A stretch of DNA of 17,932 bases from CAYNND01 sp964528735. Lineage in GTDB: Bacteria > Patescibacteriota > Minisyncoccia > Phycocordibacterales > UBA2100. The number at the start of each line of letters is the position of its first letter. Positions within the stretch are counted from its first letter, which is position 1. A program made the position numbers and the translations under genes. The notes under the pieces are model-generated. The model did no database searches, had not been told where the DNA came from, and was given only the letters and a program-made list of their open reading frames with translations. Location of the stretch: positions 1 through 17,932 of the forward strand of contig CAZGUV010000018.1 of NCBI GenBank assembly GCA_964528735.1, in the 5' to 3' direction. Of this stretch, positions 1 to 7,616 are shown piece after piece.

Positions 1-326
1 TCTATACCATTCTCCTCAAGGAGGTGATCTGCTCGGTAACGCTTTTTGGTTTTCAAATCTTCAGTCAACGGGTCAGAAAATCCTCCGACATGACCAGACG
101 CCTTCCATACTTCTTGGTTCATCAAAATCGCTGCATCCACTCCATAGATATTCTCTCGATCAAGCACAAACCGTTTCCACCATAGATTCTCAATGTTTTT
201 TTTGAGCGCTACACCCAATGGACCGTAATCCCATGTCCCCGCAAGCCCTCCATAGATTTCTGAGCCTTGGTAGATAAACCCCCTGCGCTTGCAGAGCGAA
301 ATGATGTTTTCCATTGAGGTAACCAT
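1..326 (-). CDS. glyS: Glycyl-tRNA synthetase, N-terminal part (runs off the left edge)
   Basis: Class II glycyl-tRNA synthetase of the single-chain (alpha2) type, which charges tRNA-Gly in the cytoplasm. Only about 108 N-terminal residues are visible and the 3' end lies outside the window. Residues read GSEIYGGLAGTWDYGPLG, then NIENLWWKRFV, then DAAILMNQEVWKASGHV and GGFSDPL, all characteristic of the start of the alpha2 enzyme's catalytic domain. Two in-frame ATGs exist, at 326 and 314. I prefer 326 because a -10-like TACAGT lies 7 nt upstream of it, as at other starts in this window. No Shine-Dalgarno sequence is seen. The terminator of the upstream gene lies only about 25 bp away, so glyS is probably a separate transcription unit. 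Confidence 0.93.
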   Translation of the reverse strand, partial: MVTSMENIISLCKRRGFIYQGSEIYGGLAGTWDYGPLGVALKKNIENLWWKRFVLDRENIYGVDAAILMNQEVWKASGHVGGFSDPLTEDLKTKKRYRADHLLEENGI

Positions 327-333
327 GAGTAGT

Positions 334-339
334 ACTGTA
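334..339 (-). promoter_or_regulatory. Candidate -10 element of glyS (leaderless)
   Basis: On the minus strand TACAGT ends 7 nt before the ATG at 326, so transcription would start at or next to the start codon. No convincing -35 is seen. Confidence 0.4.
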
Positions 340-348
340 CTAGAGCCA

Positions 349-370
349 CAAAAACCTGCAAGGAGGTTTT
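349..370 (-). terminator. Rho-independent terminator of the 652-aa membrane protein gene
   Basis: A 7-bp perfect stem AAAACCT/AGGTTTT with a 6-nt loop is followed on the minus strand by a run of five T. It begins 12 nt after the stop codon of the gene ending at 383. It is near-symmetric, but no plus-strand gene needs it. Confidence 0.75.
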
Positions 371-382
371 ATGCTGTCGTTA

Positions 383-2341
383 TTATTGCTGTTCGACGTC
401 TGCGTACTTTTCATTAAAGCCTTCCTCGGTAAGACGTGTATTTACGTTCGTGATTGCCTGCTCCACAGTATCTCCAGTAAACGAATCGACACCACGAAAA
501 CGGATGCTTCGGACGAGGTCAGGCTCCTCGTTTATCTGACTCGCACTTGGGACGAGACCAATCGCAAAGGAAACGCTTCGAGATGGTTCGCCCGCAACAC
601 CTGCACCAGAAATGAGAGAACCGACGTGCCACGTAATGGTGTTGAGTCTATCATCAAAGACAATATTCTCCGCTGCAGGTGTGCGCACCCCGGTCCAACG
701 GACGTTTGGTGGCAAGACTGCGACGACTTCTGCATTATCAACGCGGTTGCTTGTATTTTTTAGATCAAAAGTGATGCCGTAAATCGTCTCGACTTCAACA
801 CGAGGCGGGAGTGGCCCACGTTTTGGAAATGGTGATGTAAAGTACTTGCCTTCTGCGGTCAGCGTTACTTTTGTGCCAACTTTTGCAATATGCGTTGATG
901 TTGCCTGCATATTTTCTGGAACACCTTTCTCAGTCAGTCGTCTGCCTGCAGCATGCAAATCAAACGTGATTGAAGGATTATCAACGTGCTGAAGCTCGTC
1001 TTCAGGCAATGTCTGAATAGTAAAGTTAAGTGTGCCTTCCTTTCCTGGAGTAAGATTCTTCAACTGCTCACTACTTTGCTGGTCCCACAATACAATACTG
1101 TCTGTCGAGCGATAAAAGCCGTGCTCAACTTTTACCCCCGCTTTATTAAGCGCAGTACCTCCGAGAGTAATCGCGATTGTCGCTCCAGTAATAGGCACGT
1201 TGAGGGCATTTTTAAACTTCAACTCGCCACGTGATTGGAGCCCAGGCTGGAAAGTAAAGAGCTCAGGACTCTCTCCATTAATAAGCAACTCTGTTGCAAG
1301 AAACGGATCCTTCACTGTGAGTGAATGGTTATATGCGATGAGCGGTGTTTCGAGCTCCTGCTTTTCCTTATCGATGCGTGTACCAGCACTAAACTTAAAG
1401 ATGCGCTTGTCGTTGTCTTCCCCTACTATTCGCCCTCGAATATGCACCTTGCGTTGCTCTCCTGGGAAAAAGTCACCCAGCTCCCACAGACCTTCAGTGG
1501 TTGCTTCTGGTGCGCTCTCAGTCTGCGTAAAGCCGAATGGATACTGCACTTTAAGGAGCACGTCGTGGAGTGTCGTGACCGCATGAGAAGTAATGGTCGC
1601 CTCGAGGTCTGTTTCCTGCCCGGTGGTAGCTTCTTTGTTTGCCGCGACAGACACCGTAAGTGCACCTGCAGTTAAGAGCACTGCGTACTCTGTTTCTTTT
1701 GTATATATTACATCACCCCCTTTGACTCTATATTCAAGTGCGAGTTTTATATGCTGACGTTCGCCGTCCTTTCCAAGCAACACTGCTCGTATCGTACCTC
1801 GTCGGATGCTTCGTGGTGATAACCGCCCAATAGGAAGTCGGTCGCTGATTAAATCTTCGGTAAAATCTGACGCCGAACGAGCACCTTTCGGATATTCAAT
1901 GACTAGGTCCGCAAGATCGAGCGTACCTTCTGAACGATTCGCAGCAACAATCTGAAGCTCGATGACTTCACCCGCAAGAACGGTCTGTGGGCCGGTGACT
2001 TGCAAATCAATCTCTGAAGCAGAGACGACTGCTGAGCTTGTGCGTAGGTAGTTAAGCGCAAATGCACCAGCGACAATCAAAAAAATCAGCGACGCAGCAA
2101 AAAACATCGCGATGCCAGGTGATGATGTTTTGTGTGGTGTAAAGTCTATTGGTAGCTCCTTTGGCTGAGACCAATCAGTGTCTACCTTCGGGCGGTCTGC
2201 TCCCAGCTTCTTTCGTGCTCTCCAGGGGAGAAATCCGTCTGACTCGCGAGAATACAGACGCTCTTTCAAATGCTCCGACTTTGTACGAGACTCAGCATTT
2301 GAATACTTGTTGTTGAGATCGCCTCGGAGATCTTCTTCCAT
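383..2341 (-). CDS. Membrane-anchored protein with repeated beta-sandwich (DUF11/CARDB-like) domains
   Basis: The protein has 652 aa. A charged N-terminal tail of about 75 residues, presumably cytoplasmic, precedes one strong transmembrane segment at about 77-97 (GIAMFFAASLIFLIVAGAFA). The remaining 550 residues would lie outside the membrane. That part is rich in beta strands and has repeating signatures of bacterial Ig-like or DUF11-like modules, such as LAGEVIELQIVAANRSEGTLDLADLVIEYP near 120-150, TTGQETDLEATITSHAVTTLHDVLLKVQYP near 240-270, and YGITFDLKNTSNRVDNAEVVAVLPP near 540-565. No catalytic motif is seen. Such proteins are usually structural or adhesive; no specific function can be assigned. 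The start is supported by TATACT 6 nt upstream of ATG 2341. The gene follows recO by 51 bp and ends in its own terminator. Confidence 0.85.
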   Translation of the reverse strand: MEEDLRGDLNNKYSNAESRTKSEHLKERLYSRESDGFLPWRARKKLGADRPKVDTDWSQPKELPIDFTPHKTSSPGIAMFFAASLIFLIVAGAFALNYLRTSSAVVSASEIDLQVTGPQTVLAGEVIELQIVAANRSEGTLDLADLVIEYPKGARSASDFTEDLISDRLPIGRLSPRSIRRGTIRAVLLGKDGERQHIKLALEYRVKGGDVIYTKETEYAVLLTAGALTVSVAANKEATTGQETDLEATITSHAVTTLHDVLLKVQYPFGFTQTESAPEATTEGLWELGDFFPGEQRKVHIRGRIVGEDNDKRIFKFSAGTRIDKEKQELETPLIAYNHSLTVKDPFLATELLINGESPELFTFQPGLQSRGELKFKNALNVPITGATIAITLGGTALNKAGVKVEHGFYRSTDSIVLWDQQSSEQLKNLTPGKEGTLNFTIQTLPEDELQHVDNPSITFDLHAAGRRLTEKGVPENMQATSTHIAKVGTKVTLTAEGKYFTSPFPKRGPLPPRVEVETIYGITFDLKNTSNRVDNAEVVAVLPPNVRWTGVRTPAAENIVFDDRLNTITWHVGSLISGAGVAGEPSRSVSFAIGLVPSASQINEEPDLVRSIRFRGVDSFTGDTVEQAITNVNTRLTEEGFNEKYADVEQQ

Positions 2342-2347
2342 CAGGTA

Positions 2348-2353
2348 AGTATA
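2348..2353 (-). promoter_or_regulatory. Candidate -10 element (TATACT), leaderless start of the 652-aa protein
   Basis: TATACT ends 6 nt before ATG 2341 on the minus strand, within the 51-bp gap after recO. A weak -35 (GGGACA) lies about 19 nt upstream. Confidence 0.5.
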
Positions 2354-2392
2354 GCAACGAAACAGTCTTTTCTGTCCCCTGCCTGTTTATTA

Positions 2393-2935
2393 TTAGAGAT
2401 GGCTCGCATTAAGCGCACTGTTCACTGTCTTCAAGAGCACTGGTCGATGCGATTCTATGTACGTAATGCGTTCTTGTTCTGGCTTTTCGAGAATTGTCTC
2501 AACGATATGCGGAGGAATGTACCCAAGCGCTACAAGCATGCGAATCACGAGAAGGAGTTCGCTTGTCTTGATATCTTGAGCAGTTCTACAACACGAAAAA
2601 ATATCGAAAAGTGCGTCGTTTCTCTCAGGGCCTTGTATCAAACGATCAGCGAGGCGCGAAAGTCGGGCAAACAAAGTGATTGTTGTGCGAGATGGCTCTT
2701 CTATGAGAACAGCGCCGGTGATGCGCCAACCTGCCTTCCCTTGCACAAGCGAGAGCGAGGTGTACGAACCAACTTGGAGTGTGTACCGAAGCTTTGAGTC
2801 CTCTTTACGCGCGCCAGTTGCTCGTGCACGAATAAGCCCGAACTCTTCAGTCATGACAGAAAAGAGTATGTCATGCTCACTCAATTGGGTCGCGTGGAGA
2901 AGATGCGCTTTTGTCGTATAGGTGTTGTATGCCAC
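2393..2935 (-). CDS. recO: DNA repair protein RecO, short form
   Basis: RecO loads RecA onto SSB-coated DNA together with RecR in gap repair. The N-terminal OB fold is recognisable: YNTYTTKAHLLHATQ, then EFGLIRARATGARKEDSKLR and YTLQVGSYTSLSLVQG. A helical C-terminal half follows. The product is about 180 aa against roughly 240 for typical RecO, and it has no CxxC zinc-finger pairs. The start is uncertain. A GTG at 2935 has TATGCT 7 nt upstream and gives MAYNTYTTKA, which fits the family best. An ATG at 2947 and a GTG at 2986 are also in frame. The gene diverges from the secreted hydrolase-like gene on the plus strand. Confidence 0.85.
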   Translation of the reverse strand: MAYNTYTTKAHLLHATQLSEHDILFSVMTEEFGLIRARATGARKEDSKLRYTLQVGSYTSLSLVQGKAGWRITGAVLIEEPSRTTITLFARLSRLADRLIQGPERNDALFDIFSCCRTAQDIKTSELLLVIRMLVALGYIPPHIVETILEKPEQERITYIESHRPVLLKTVNSALNASHL

Positions 2936-2942
2936 AGAAAAC

Positions 2943-2948
2943 AGCATA
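2943..2948 (-). promoter_or_regulatory. Candidate -10 element of recO (TATGCT)
   Basis: TATGCT ends 7 nt before GTG 2935. It overlaps the alternative ATG at 2947, so if this promoter is used the longer forms cannot be made from it. Confidence 0.35.
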
Positions 2949-2994
2949 CCATAGCGTCTGTGCATAACACTCTGACAAGTGAGCACATAAACGG

Positions 2995-3000
2995 TACGCT
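2995..3000 (+). promoter_or_regulatory. Candidate -10 element of the secreted hydrolase-like gene
   Basis: TACGCT ends 6 nt before ATG 3007. No Shine-Dalgarno sequence lies between them. Confidence 0.35.
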
Positions 3001-3006
3001 AGTGGT

Positions 3007-4269
3007 ATGCGGCATACGTTTCTTTCACTCCTTGGTATTGTAGGTGCTTTTTCTGTATGCGCATGGGCTGGATTACTCCACGCCGCATCGATTGCACCAG
3101 GCGCGCTTGATGCAGGTACTCAACCTGCGACACAAAAGGTAGACATCATGGTTGGTTTTCGCGGACTTCGTTCGGTTACTGGTGGTCGCAACCCATCTGA
3201 CGGTGTCGACAGCGCAACGCAGCGGTTTGGCGGGACACCATACGAATATTCAGACATCGGCGCTGCGTACCAATTTATTATGCAACGACGAGGAAGCAAC
3301 CCGAATGCAACGATTGCCATCGTTGGACACTCGGCGGGAGCAAATAGCGCTATACGACTTGCGCGACAACTTGAAGGTCAGGGCGTGCGCGTCACTGCGC
3401 TTGTTGTTGCAGACCCTGGCTCAAGTTCAGCAGGAGCAGTACCAGGAAATGTTCGACAGGCAGTAGGACTTTTCTCAAACTCACCTGCATACGCAGGGGT
3501 ATCACTGCGCGGAAATTCACCGATTACGAACGTGAAATACCCAAACCTCGACCACTTTGGTATCGACAACAAAATCGAAGCACACATGCCGTTTATCCAA
3601 TGCGCTGATGACAATTGTCGCTACAGCGGAAACGCAAACTGTACCTATGACCAAGGCTCTGGAAAATATAATTGCACCTCAGGACCAGCGCCTGCACAGA
3701 ACCAACAGCAGACTCCCCCACCATTTGCGCCAACTCAGTCATCAAACACCCCCACATCATCACCGAGCGGATCTCCGACAAGTAGTGGCTCAGGCACGAA
3801 CCAGTCAAGTGTGCCGCAAAGCCAAAACACAGGCGTGCAGTCAGGATACCCTGCAGTGCCGAAGTTTGCAGAAAATTATCTCAAGGAAGAACCAAAAACA
3901 AAAGATCAGATAGTAAAAGACGACACGAAAAAGGATGACACGAAAAAAGGCACCGACCCCTTTGAAGTTACCCCTAAAAAAACTGGTGAAGTATTTGAAA
4001 CCGGCGAAAGTACCAATCCCGATATTGCATTTATCGAATGTTCACAGCAACGAATACGCTTTTCATGTAAAGCTCCCGCAACAAGTACGCGTGCACTTTC
4101 AAAACCTGGAGATACTCGATGGAAGACCAAGGGTGCGCTCAAGGGTGGTGTAACTATCAGACCGCTCAGACCAACACTCTACGAGGTTCGTTGTGTACGC
4201 AACCGCGTAATCATCGCAAAAGCATCGTGTAGCGTGAAGCCACACATTATTGAAAAAGAAACAAAGTAG
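3007..4269 (+). CDS. Secreted serine-hydrolase-like (alpha/beta hydrolase) protein with a long disordered linker
   Basis: The protein has 420 aa. Residues 1-27 look like a signal peptide (hydrophobic core, then LLHAA before the mature part), so the product is probably exported. Residues about 45-200 resemble a minimal alpha/beta hydrolase: strand ATIAIVGHSAGAN carries the nucleophile elbow G-H-S109-A-G, VVADPG gives a candidate acid Asp136, and NLDHFGID a candidate His183. Residues 225-280 are a Pro/Ser/Thr/Gln-rich low-complexity linker. A Lys/Asp stretch with a DDTKK repeat follows at 305-314, and then a C-terminal segment (338-412) with four Cys (345, 354, 396, 408) that may form a small disulfide-bonded domain. 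The substrate is unknown; lipase or esterase is only a fold-level guess. It stands alone on the plus strand and ends 7 bp from the convergent ileS with no clear terminator. Confidence 0.8.
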   Translation: MRHTFLSLLGIVGAFSVCAWAGLLHAASIAPGALDAGTQPATQKVDIMVGFRGLRSVTGGRNPSDGVDSATQRFGGTPYEYSDIGAAYQFIMQRRGSNPNATIAIVGHSAGANSAIRLARQLEGQGVRVTALVVADPGSSSAGAVPGNVRQAVGLFSNSPAYAGVSLRGNSPITNVKYPNLDHFGIDNKIEAHMPFIQCADDNCRYSGNANCTYDQGSGKYNCTSGPAPAQNQQQTPPPFAPTQSSNTPTSSPSGSPTSSGSGTNQSSVPQSQNTGVQSGYPAVPKFAENYLKEEPKTKDQIVKDDTKKDDTKKGTDPFEVTPKKTGEVFETGESTNPDIAFIECSQQRIRFSCKAPATSTRALSKPGDTRWKTKGALKGGVTIRPLRPTLYEVRCVRNRVIIAKASCSVKPHIIEKETK

Positions 4270-4276
4270 TAGACGA

Positions 4277-7207
4277 TTACAATGACAGCCCGAAAGTCAT
4301 TGCCCCCGCTTTGACTTCTATCTCACGCACATCTCCATACACTATTCCAGCAACGTGTGTAGCTTTTATGATATCTGACTCAAATCGCTTTGCGAATACT
4401 TCTGCATCGCCTGCTACTGCGAGTGTGAGTGTTGGCGTATCACTTGGGTTGAGACCTTTTTGCTTTCGATAATCCTGAATTGCGCGAACAATATCGCGTA
4501 CATACCCCTCATCCTGAAGCTCTGGGGTCACGACAGTATCAAGTACAACTGCAAGTTCCCCTGTATTTCCTATCAATACCTCCTTCACATTTACTTCTGA
4601 AGCGATAATCTCAAGAAGTGACTCTCTGTCAAAACTCTTTGCGAGCGAGTGCTCTGCTGAAACAGTGAGCTTTGCCAGTGGCTGACGCACTTTTATTTTT
4701 GCGACCGAACGCGCCTCAAGTGCTGATGAAGTTACGACGCGTGCTGCATCCATATCGGCATGGAGCGTATCACTGACCGCAGTCGGTGCAGTCGGCCAGT
4801 CTGCAAGATGCACACTCTCTGCTCCGCCTTTGAGCCCTTGGTAGATACTCTCTGCGATAAATGGCATGAGTGGCGCTATAACCTTTGCAAGTGTGGTGAG
4901 TGTGGCGCGCATTGTCGCAAGTGCGTAGGTCTTATCATCTCCTTCCTCCTTGATTCGCTCACGAGAACGTCGCAAATACCACGTCGAGTAATCCTCAACA
5001 AAATCTCGTATTGAGCGGCACGCTGGCGTAGTCTCATATCCATCAAGAGATGTGGTCACTTCTGCGATTGTCTGTGAGAGACGAGACAGAATCCATCGGT
5101 CCAAGATATTTGGTGACTTAGTTACATCGATATTTTCAGGAACATCTTTCGCATACATTGCGTAGAACGTATATGAGTTCCACAGCATGTTGATGATACG
5201 ACTGTGAGTTTCTTTGAGGTCCTCATCACGGAAATTGGTATCCTCTGCCTGCATGACTGGCGACCCCATCAAGTAAAAGCGGAGTGCGTCTGCACCGTAC
5301 AAATCAAGGTTGATTTTCGGGTCAGTGTAATTTCCCTTACTCTTACTCATCTTTTCTCCATCTGCCGCAAGTATCGTCCCTGTTGAAGTGACATTCTTGA
5401 ATGCTTTGGTATCAAATACCATCACACCCATTGCATGGGTGTAGTAAAACCATGTACGAGTTTGTGCGATGTACTCAGTAATGAAATCTCCCGGAAATCG
5501 CTTCTCAAATAATTCTTTGTTGTCGCGAGGATAGCTGAGCTCTGCAAAGGGCATCGAACCAGATTCCACCCAACAGTCCACCACCTCAGGTGTTCGTTTC
5601 ATTTCACCGCCACACCCTTCGCAGGTCAGGGTAAAACCATCAATATATGGTCGATGCAAATCCTGCCCTTCAGGGACTGGTTGCTTTGCACGACTTCGGA
5701 GCTCATCGACAGAACCAATGACTGAAATCTGCGCACATCCACTGCAGCGCCATATAGGGAGTGGCGTTGCCCAGAAGCGGTTGCGAGAAATAGTCCAATC
5801 AGGCGCACCTTCAAGAATATTGTGGAAGCGCCCATCACGCAAATGCGTAGGCACCCAGCCTATCTCTTTATTTTCTGCAATCATACGCTCCTTTACCGTC
5901 TGTGTCCCTCCTTCAGGCACGAGATTAATTCCCAAGAACCATGAAGAAACTGCATTGTAAATAAGCGCCGTACCGCAACGATAGCAATGCGGGTAACTGT
6001 GATTATACTTTTCTATTTTGAAAACAAGTCCTCGCTTCTCTAAATCTTCGAGTACATAGCGTCCTCCCTTCTTGTAGAACATGTCGCGCACAAGCTCAGG
6101 GGCTTTCTCGTTGTAGTGACCGTTTGCGGTGAGCAGTTGCACCATCGGCAATCCTTCTTTTTTCCCGAGGTTGTAGTCGTCTTCACCGTACATCACTGCA
6201 GTGTGTACGACACCCGTACCGTCAGTTGTGGTGACGAAATCAGCAGCAAGCACTTCATGTTTTTTGCCAGTATGTGCCTCCACTAGTGCGACTGGGTAGA
6301 GTGGTTCATACTTGATACCAACAAGATCTGAGCCTAACCATTCTCTGTCCAAGCGGACTTGTGCACCTGGGGTTACTTTTTCAGCCAACTCCTTTGCGAT
6401 TATAAAATTTCCTTCTTGCCCTGGGATTTTTACGCTAACATAGATAATTTTTTCACCAACAGCCAGCCCCACATTCCCCGGCAATGTCCACGGTGTTGTT
6501 GTCCATGCAAGTATGTATGTATTTTCTGGAAGCCCGAGCTTCTTTGTCTGCTCTGATGGCTTCACTTTGAACTTCACCGTGACTGCTTCATCGACAACAT
6601 CCTTATAGGTGTTATCCATTTGAATCTCAGCCTTTGCAAGCGGTGTCTCACAGTGTGTACAGTACATCAACACTCGATTTCCTTCGTACAGGAGTTTTTT
6701 CTCATGTAATCGTTTGAGTGCCCACCAGACTGACTCCATGTATGAGTTGTCCATGGTCTTGTATGAATTCTTGAAATCAACCCATCGTCCGATGCGATCC
6801 ACATACCATTCCCAATCAGAGACGAATTGCTGTACGGACGCTCGTGCTTCGGCGTTGAACTTCTCTACTCCTAGCACTTCAATGTCTTTTTTTGTCTTCA
6901 GGCCAAGCTTTTTCTCGACAAGCGATTCGATTGGAAGCCCGTGACAATCCCACCCCCATCGTCGTGGCACGCGGTAGCCTCGCATAGTCTTATATCGCCC
7001 CACTGCATCTTTGTACGATGATGCGAGCAGGTGCCCCATGTGTGGCAGACCTGTTGCAAACGGCGGACCATCATAGAAAACGAAATCTCCGTTTGGCGCT
7101 TTTTTCTCAATAGATTTTTCAAAGGTTTTAGTGTCCTTCCAAAATTGTACAAGCGCCTCCTCTCGGAGCGCTGTCTCGCTTTTACCTGCGGGGTTTGCAT
7201 CTGCCAT
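4277..7207 (-). CDS. ileS: Isoleucyl-tRNA synthetase, archaeal/eukaryote-like type
   Basis: Class Ia enzyme of 976 aa that charges tRNA-Ile. The HIGH motif is HMGH at 56-59 within YDGPPFATGLPHMGHLL, and KMSKS lies at 619-623 (GEKMSKSKGN). WGWDCHGLPIE and the editing-domain stretch ILAWTTTPWTLPGN are intact. Cys pairs YCTHC, CYRC, CSGC and CEGC could bind zinc. The FATGLPHMGHL and WGWDCHGLPIE forms match the type-2 IleRS found in archaea, eukaryotes and some bacteria; in other bacteria this type confers mupirocin tolerance. The start ATG 7207 lies after a terminator and a -10-like TACTAT 9 nt upstream. Nothing appears truncated. Confidence 0.97.
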   Translation of the reverse strand: MADANPAGKSETALREEALVQFWKDTKTFEKSIEKKAPNGDFVFYDGPPFATGLPHMGHLLASSYKDAVGRYKTMRGYRVPRRWGWDCHGLPIESLVEKKLGLKTKKDIEVLGVEKFNAEARASVQQFVSDWEWYVDRIGRWVDFKNSYKTMDNSYMESVWWALKRLHEKKLLYEGNRVLMYCTHCETPLAKAEIQMDNTYKDVVDEAVTVKFKVKPSEQTKKLGLPENTYILAWTTTPWTLPGNVGLAVGEKIIYVSVKIPGQEGNFIIAKELAEKVTPGAQVRLDREWLGSDLVGIKYEPLYPVALVEAHTGKKHEVLAADFVTTTDGTGVVHTAVMYGEDDYNLGKKEGLPMVQLLTANGHYNEKAPELVRDMFYKKGGRYVLEDLEKRGLVFKIEKYNHSYPHCYRCGTALIYNAVSSWFLGINLVPEGGTQTVKERMIAENKEIGWVPTHLRDGRFHNILEGAPDWTISRNRFWATPLPIWRCSGCAQISVIGSVDELRSRAKQPVPEGQDLHRPYIDGFTLTCEGCGGEMKRTPEVVDCWVESGSMPFAELSYPRDNKELFEKRFPGDFITEYIAQTRTWFYYTHAMGVMVFDTKAFKNVTSTGTILAADGEKMSKSKGNYTDPKINLDLYGADALRFYLMGSPVMQAEDTNFRDEDLKETHSRIINMLWNSYTFYAMYAKDVPENIDVTKSPNILDRWILSRLSQTIAEVTTSLDGYETTPACRSIRDFVEDYSTWYLRRSRERIKEEGDDKTYALATMRATLTTLAKVIAPLMPFIAESIYQGLKGGAESVHLADWPTAPTAVSDTLHADMDAARVVTSSALEARSVAKIKVRQPLAKLTVSAEHSLAKSFDRESLLEIIASEVNVKEVLIGNTGELAVVLDTVVTPELQDEGYVRDIVRAIQDYRKQKGLNPSDTPTLTLAVAGDAEVFAKRFESDIIKATHVAGIVYGDVREIEVKAGAMTFGLSL

Positions 7208-7216
7208 AATTCAGGG

Positions 7217-7222
7217 ATAGTA
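7217..7222 (-). promoter_or_regulatory. Candidate -10 element of ileS (TACTAT)
   Basis: TACTAT ends 9 nt before ATG 7207, giving a leader of at most a few nucleotides. It sits directly downstream of the terminator at 7225-7264. No -35 is evident. Confidence 0.3.
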
Positions 7223-7224
7223 CC

Positions 7225-7264
7225 AAAAAAGAGGGCGTTCTGCACGGGCAGAAACAAGCCGCTC
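7225..7264 (-). terminator. Probable rho-independent terminator between argS and ileS
   Basis: On the minus strand an interrupted stem (outer GAGcGG/CCCTC, inner TTCTGC/GCAGAA with loop CCGT) leads into a run of six T. It would stop transcripts from argS or the small ORF just before ileS. The stem has bulges, so strength is uncertain. An alternative hairpin, AGCCGC/GCGGCT (7257-7262 with 7283-7288), overlaps its base and cannot form together with the full stem. Confidence 0.5.
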
Positions 7265-7313
7265 CAGCAGATACGCACCGGGGCGGCTATTCTTGTGTCA
7301 CCATTGTGGCCTC

Positions 7314-7532
7314 TCAGGATGGCTTCTTGAACCATACACGGATTGTCGCATCTGTACGACAGTGTTCATAGGCGGTGTCGACCACCTTTGGAATCTCGCG
7401 CAGACTGTTTGCGCAGAGTAACTCCTCTCTCCCGCACGGGAGAATGACCACTAACCACAACGGAAGGATGTAGGTGTTCGCAAGCCGTCGGCTCACGTCC
7501 TCCTCTGACTCTTGTAAAGGTCGTATTATCAT
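7314..7532 (-). CDS. Possible small protein of 72 aa, unknown function
   Basis: An ORF in the roughly 410-bp gap between argS and ileS. It begins MIIRPLQESEEDVSRRL and ends IRVWFKKPS. It is mostly soluble, with one short hydrophobic stretch (ILPLWLVVILP, 22-32) and Cys at 33, 40 and 58. I do not recognise a family. In its favour are a strong Shine-Dalgarno sequence (AAAGGAGG, 8 nt before ATG 7532), which is rare in this window, a -10-like TATACA at 7554-7559, and a terminator downstream. Against it are short length and lack of family evidence. The region could instead be a structured leader of ileS. Confidence 0.45.
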   Translation of the reverse strand: MIIRPLQESEEDVSRRLANTYILPLWLVVILPCGREELLCANSLREIPKVVDTAYEHCRTDATIRVWFKKPS

Positions 7533-7553
7533 CCCAGCGCCCTCCTTTGCGCT

Positions 7554-7559
7554 TGTATA
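7554..7559 (-). promoter_or_regulatory. Candidate -10 element of the 72-aa ORF
   Basis: TATACA on the minus strand would start transcription near 7547, leaving a leader of about 15 nt that carries the Shine-Dalgarno sequence. The usual -35 position is occupied by the palindrome at 7568-7588. Confidence 0.3.
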
Positions 7560-7567
7560 AGTATGTG

Positions 7568-7588
7568 CTGTACAAAAATGTTGTACAG
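7568..7588. promoter_or_regulatory. Perfect palindrome, candidate operator
   Basis: CTGTACAA and TTGTACAG form an 8-bp perfect inverted repeat separated by 5 nt. No T-run follows on the minus strand, so it is a poor terminator for argS. Its position over the expected -35 region of the small ORF suggests a repressor site. The regulator is unknown. Confidence 0.45.
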
Positions 7589-7616
7589 ATTGACACGTCA
7601 GTATTTTAATTCGAAA

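Noticed and set aside
18..29. Perfect anti-Shine-Dalgarno complement (16S rRNA 3'-end sequence)
   Set aside because: It falls inside glyS codons for a conserved Asp-His-Leu-Leu-Glu stretch and is a coincidence, not an rRNA end or binding site.
7290..7335. T-box riboswitch controlling ileS
   Set aside because: A TGGT compatible with tRNA-Ile is present on the minus strand, but the conserved T-box 14-mer and recognisable Stem I motifs are not. The match is too weak to call.
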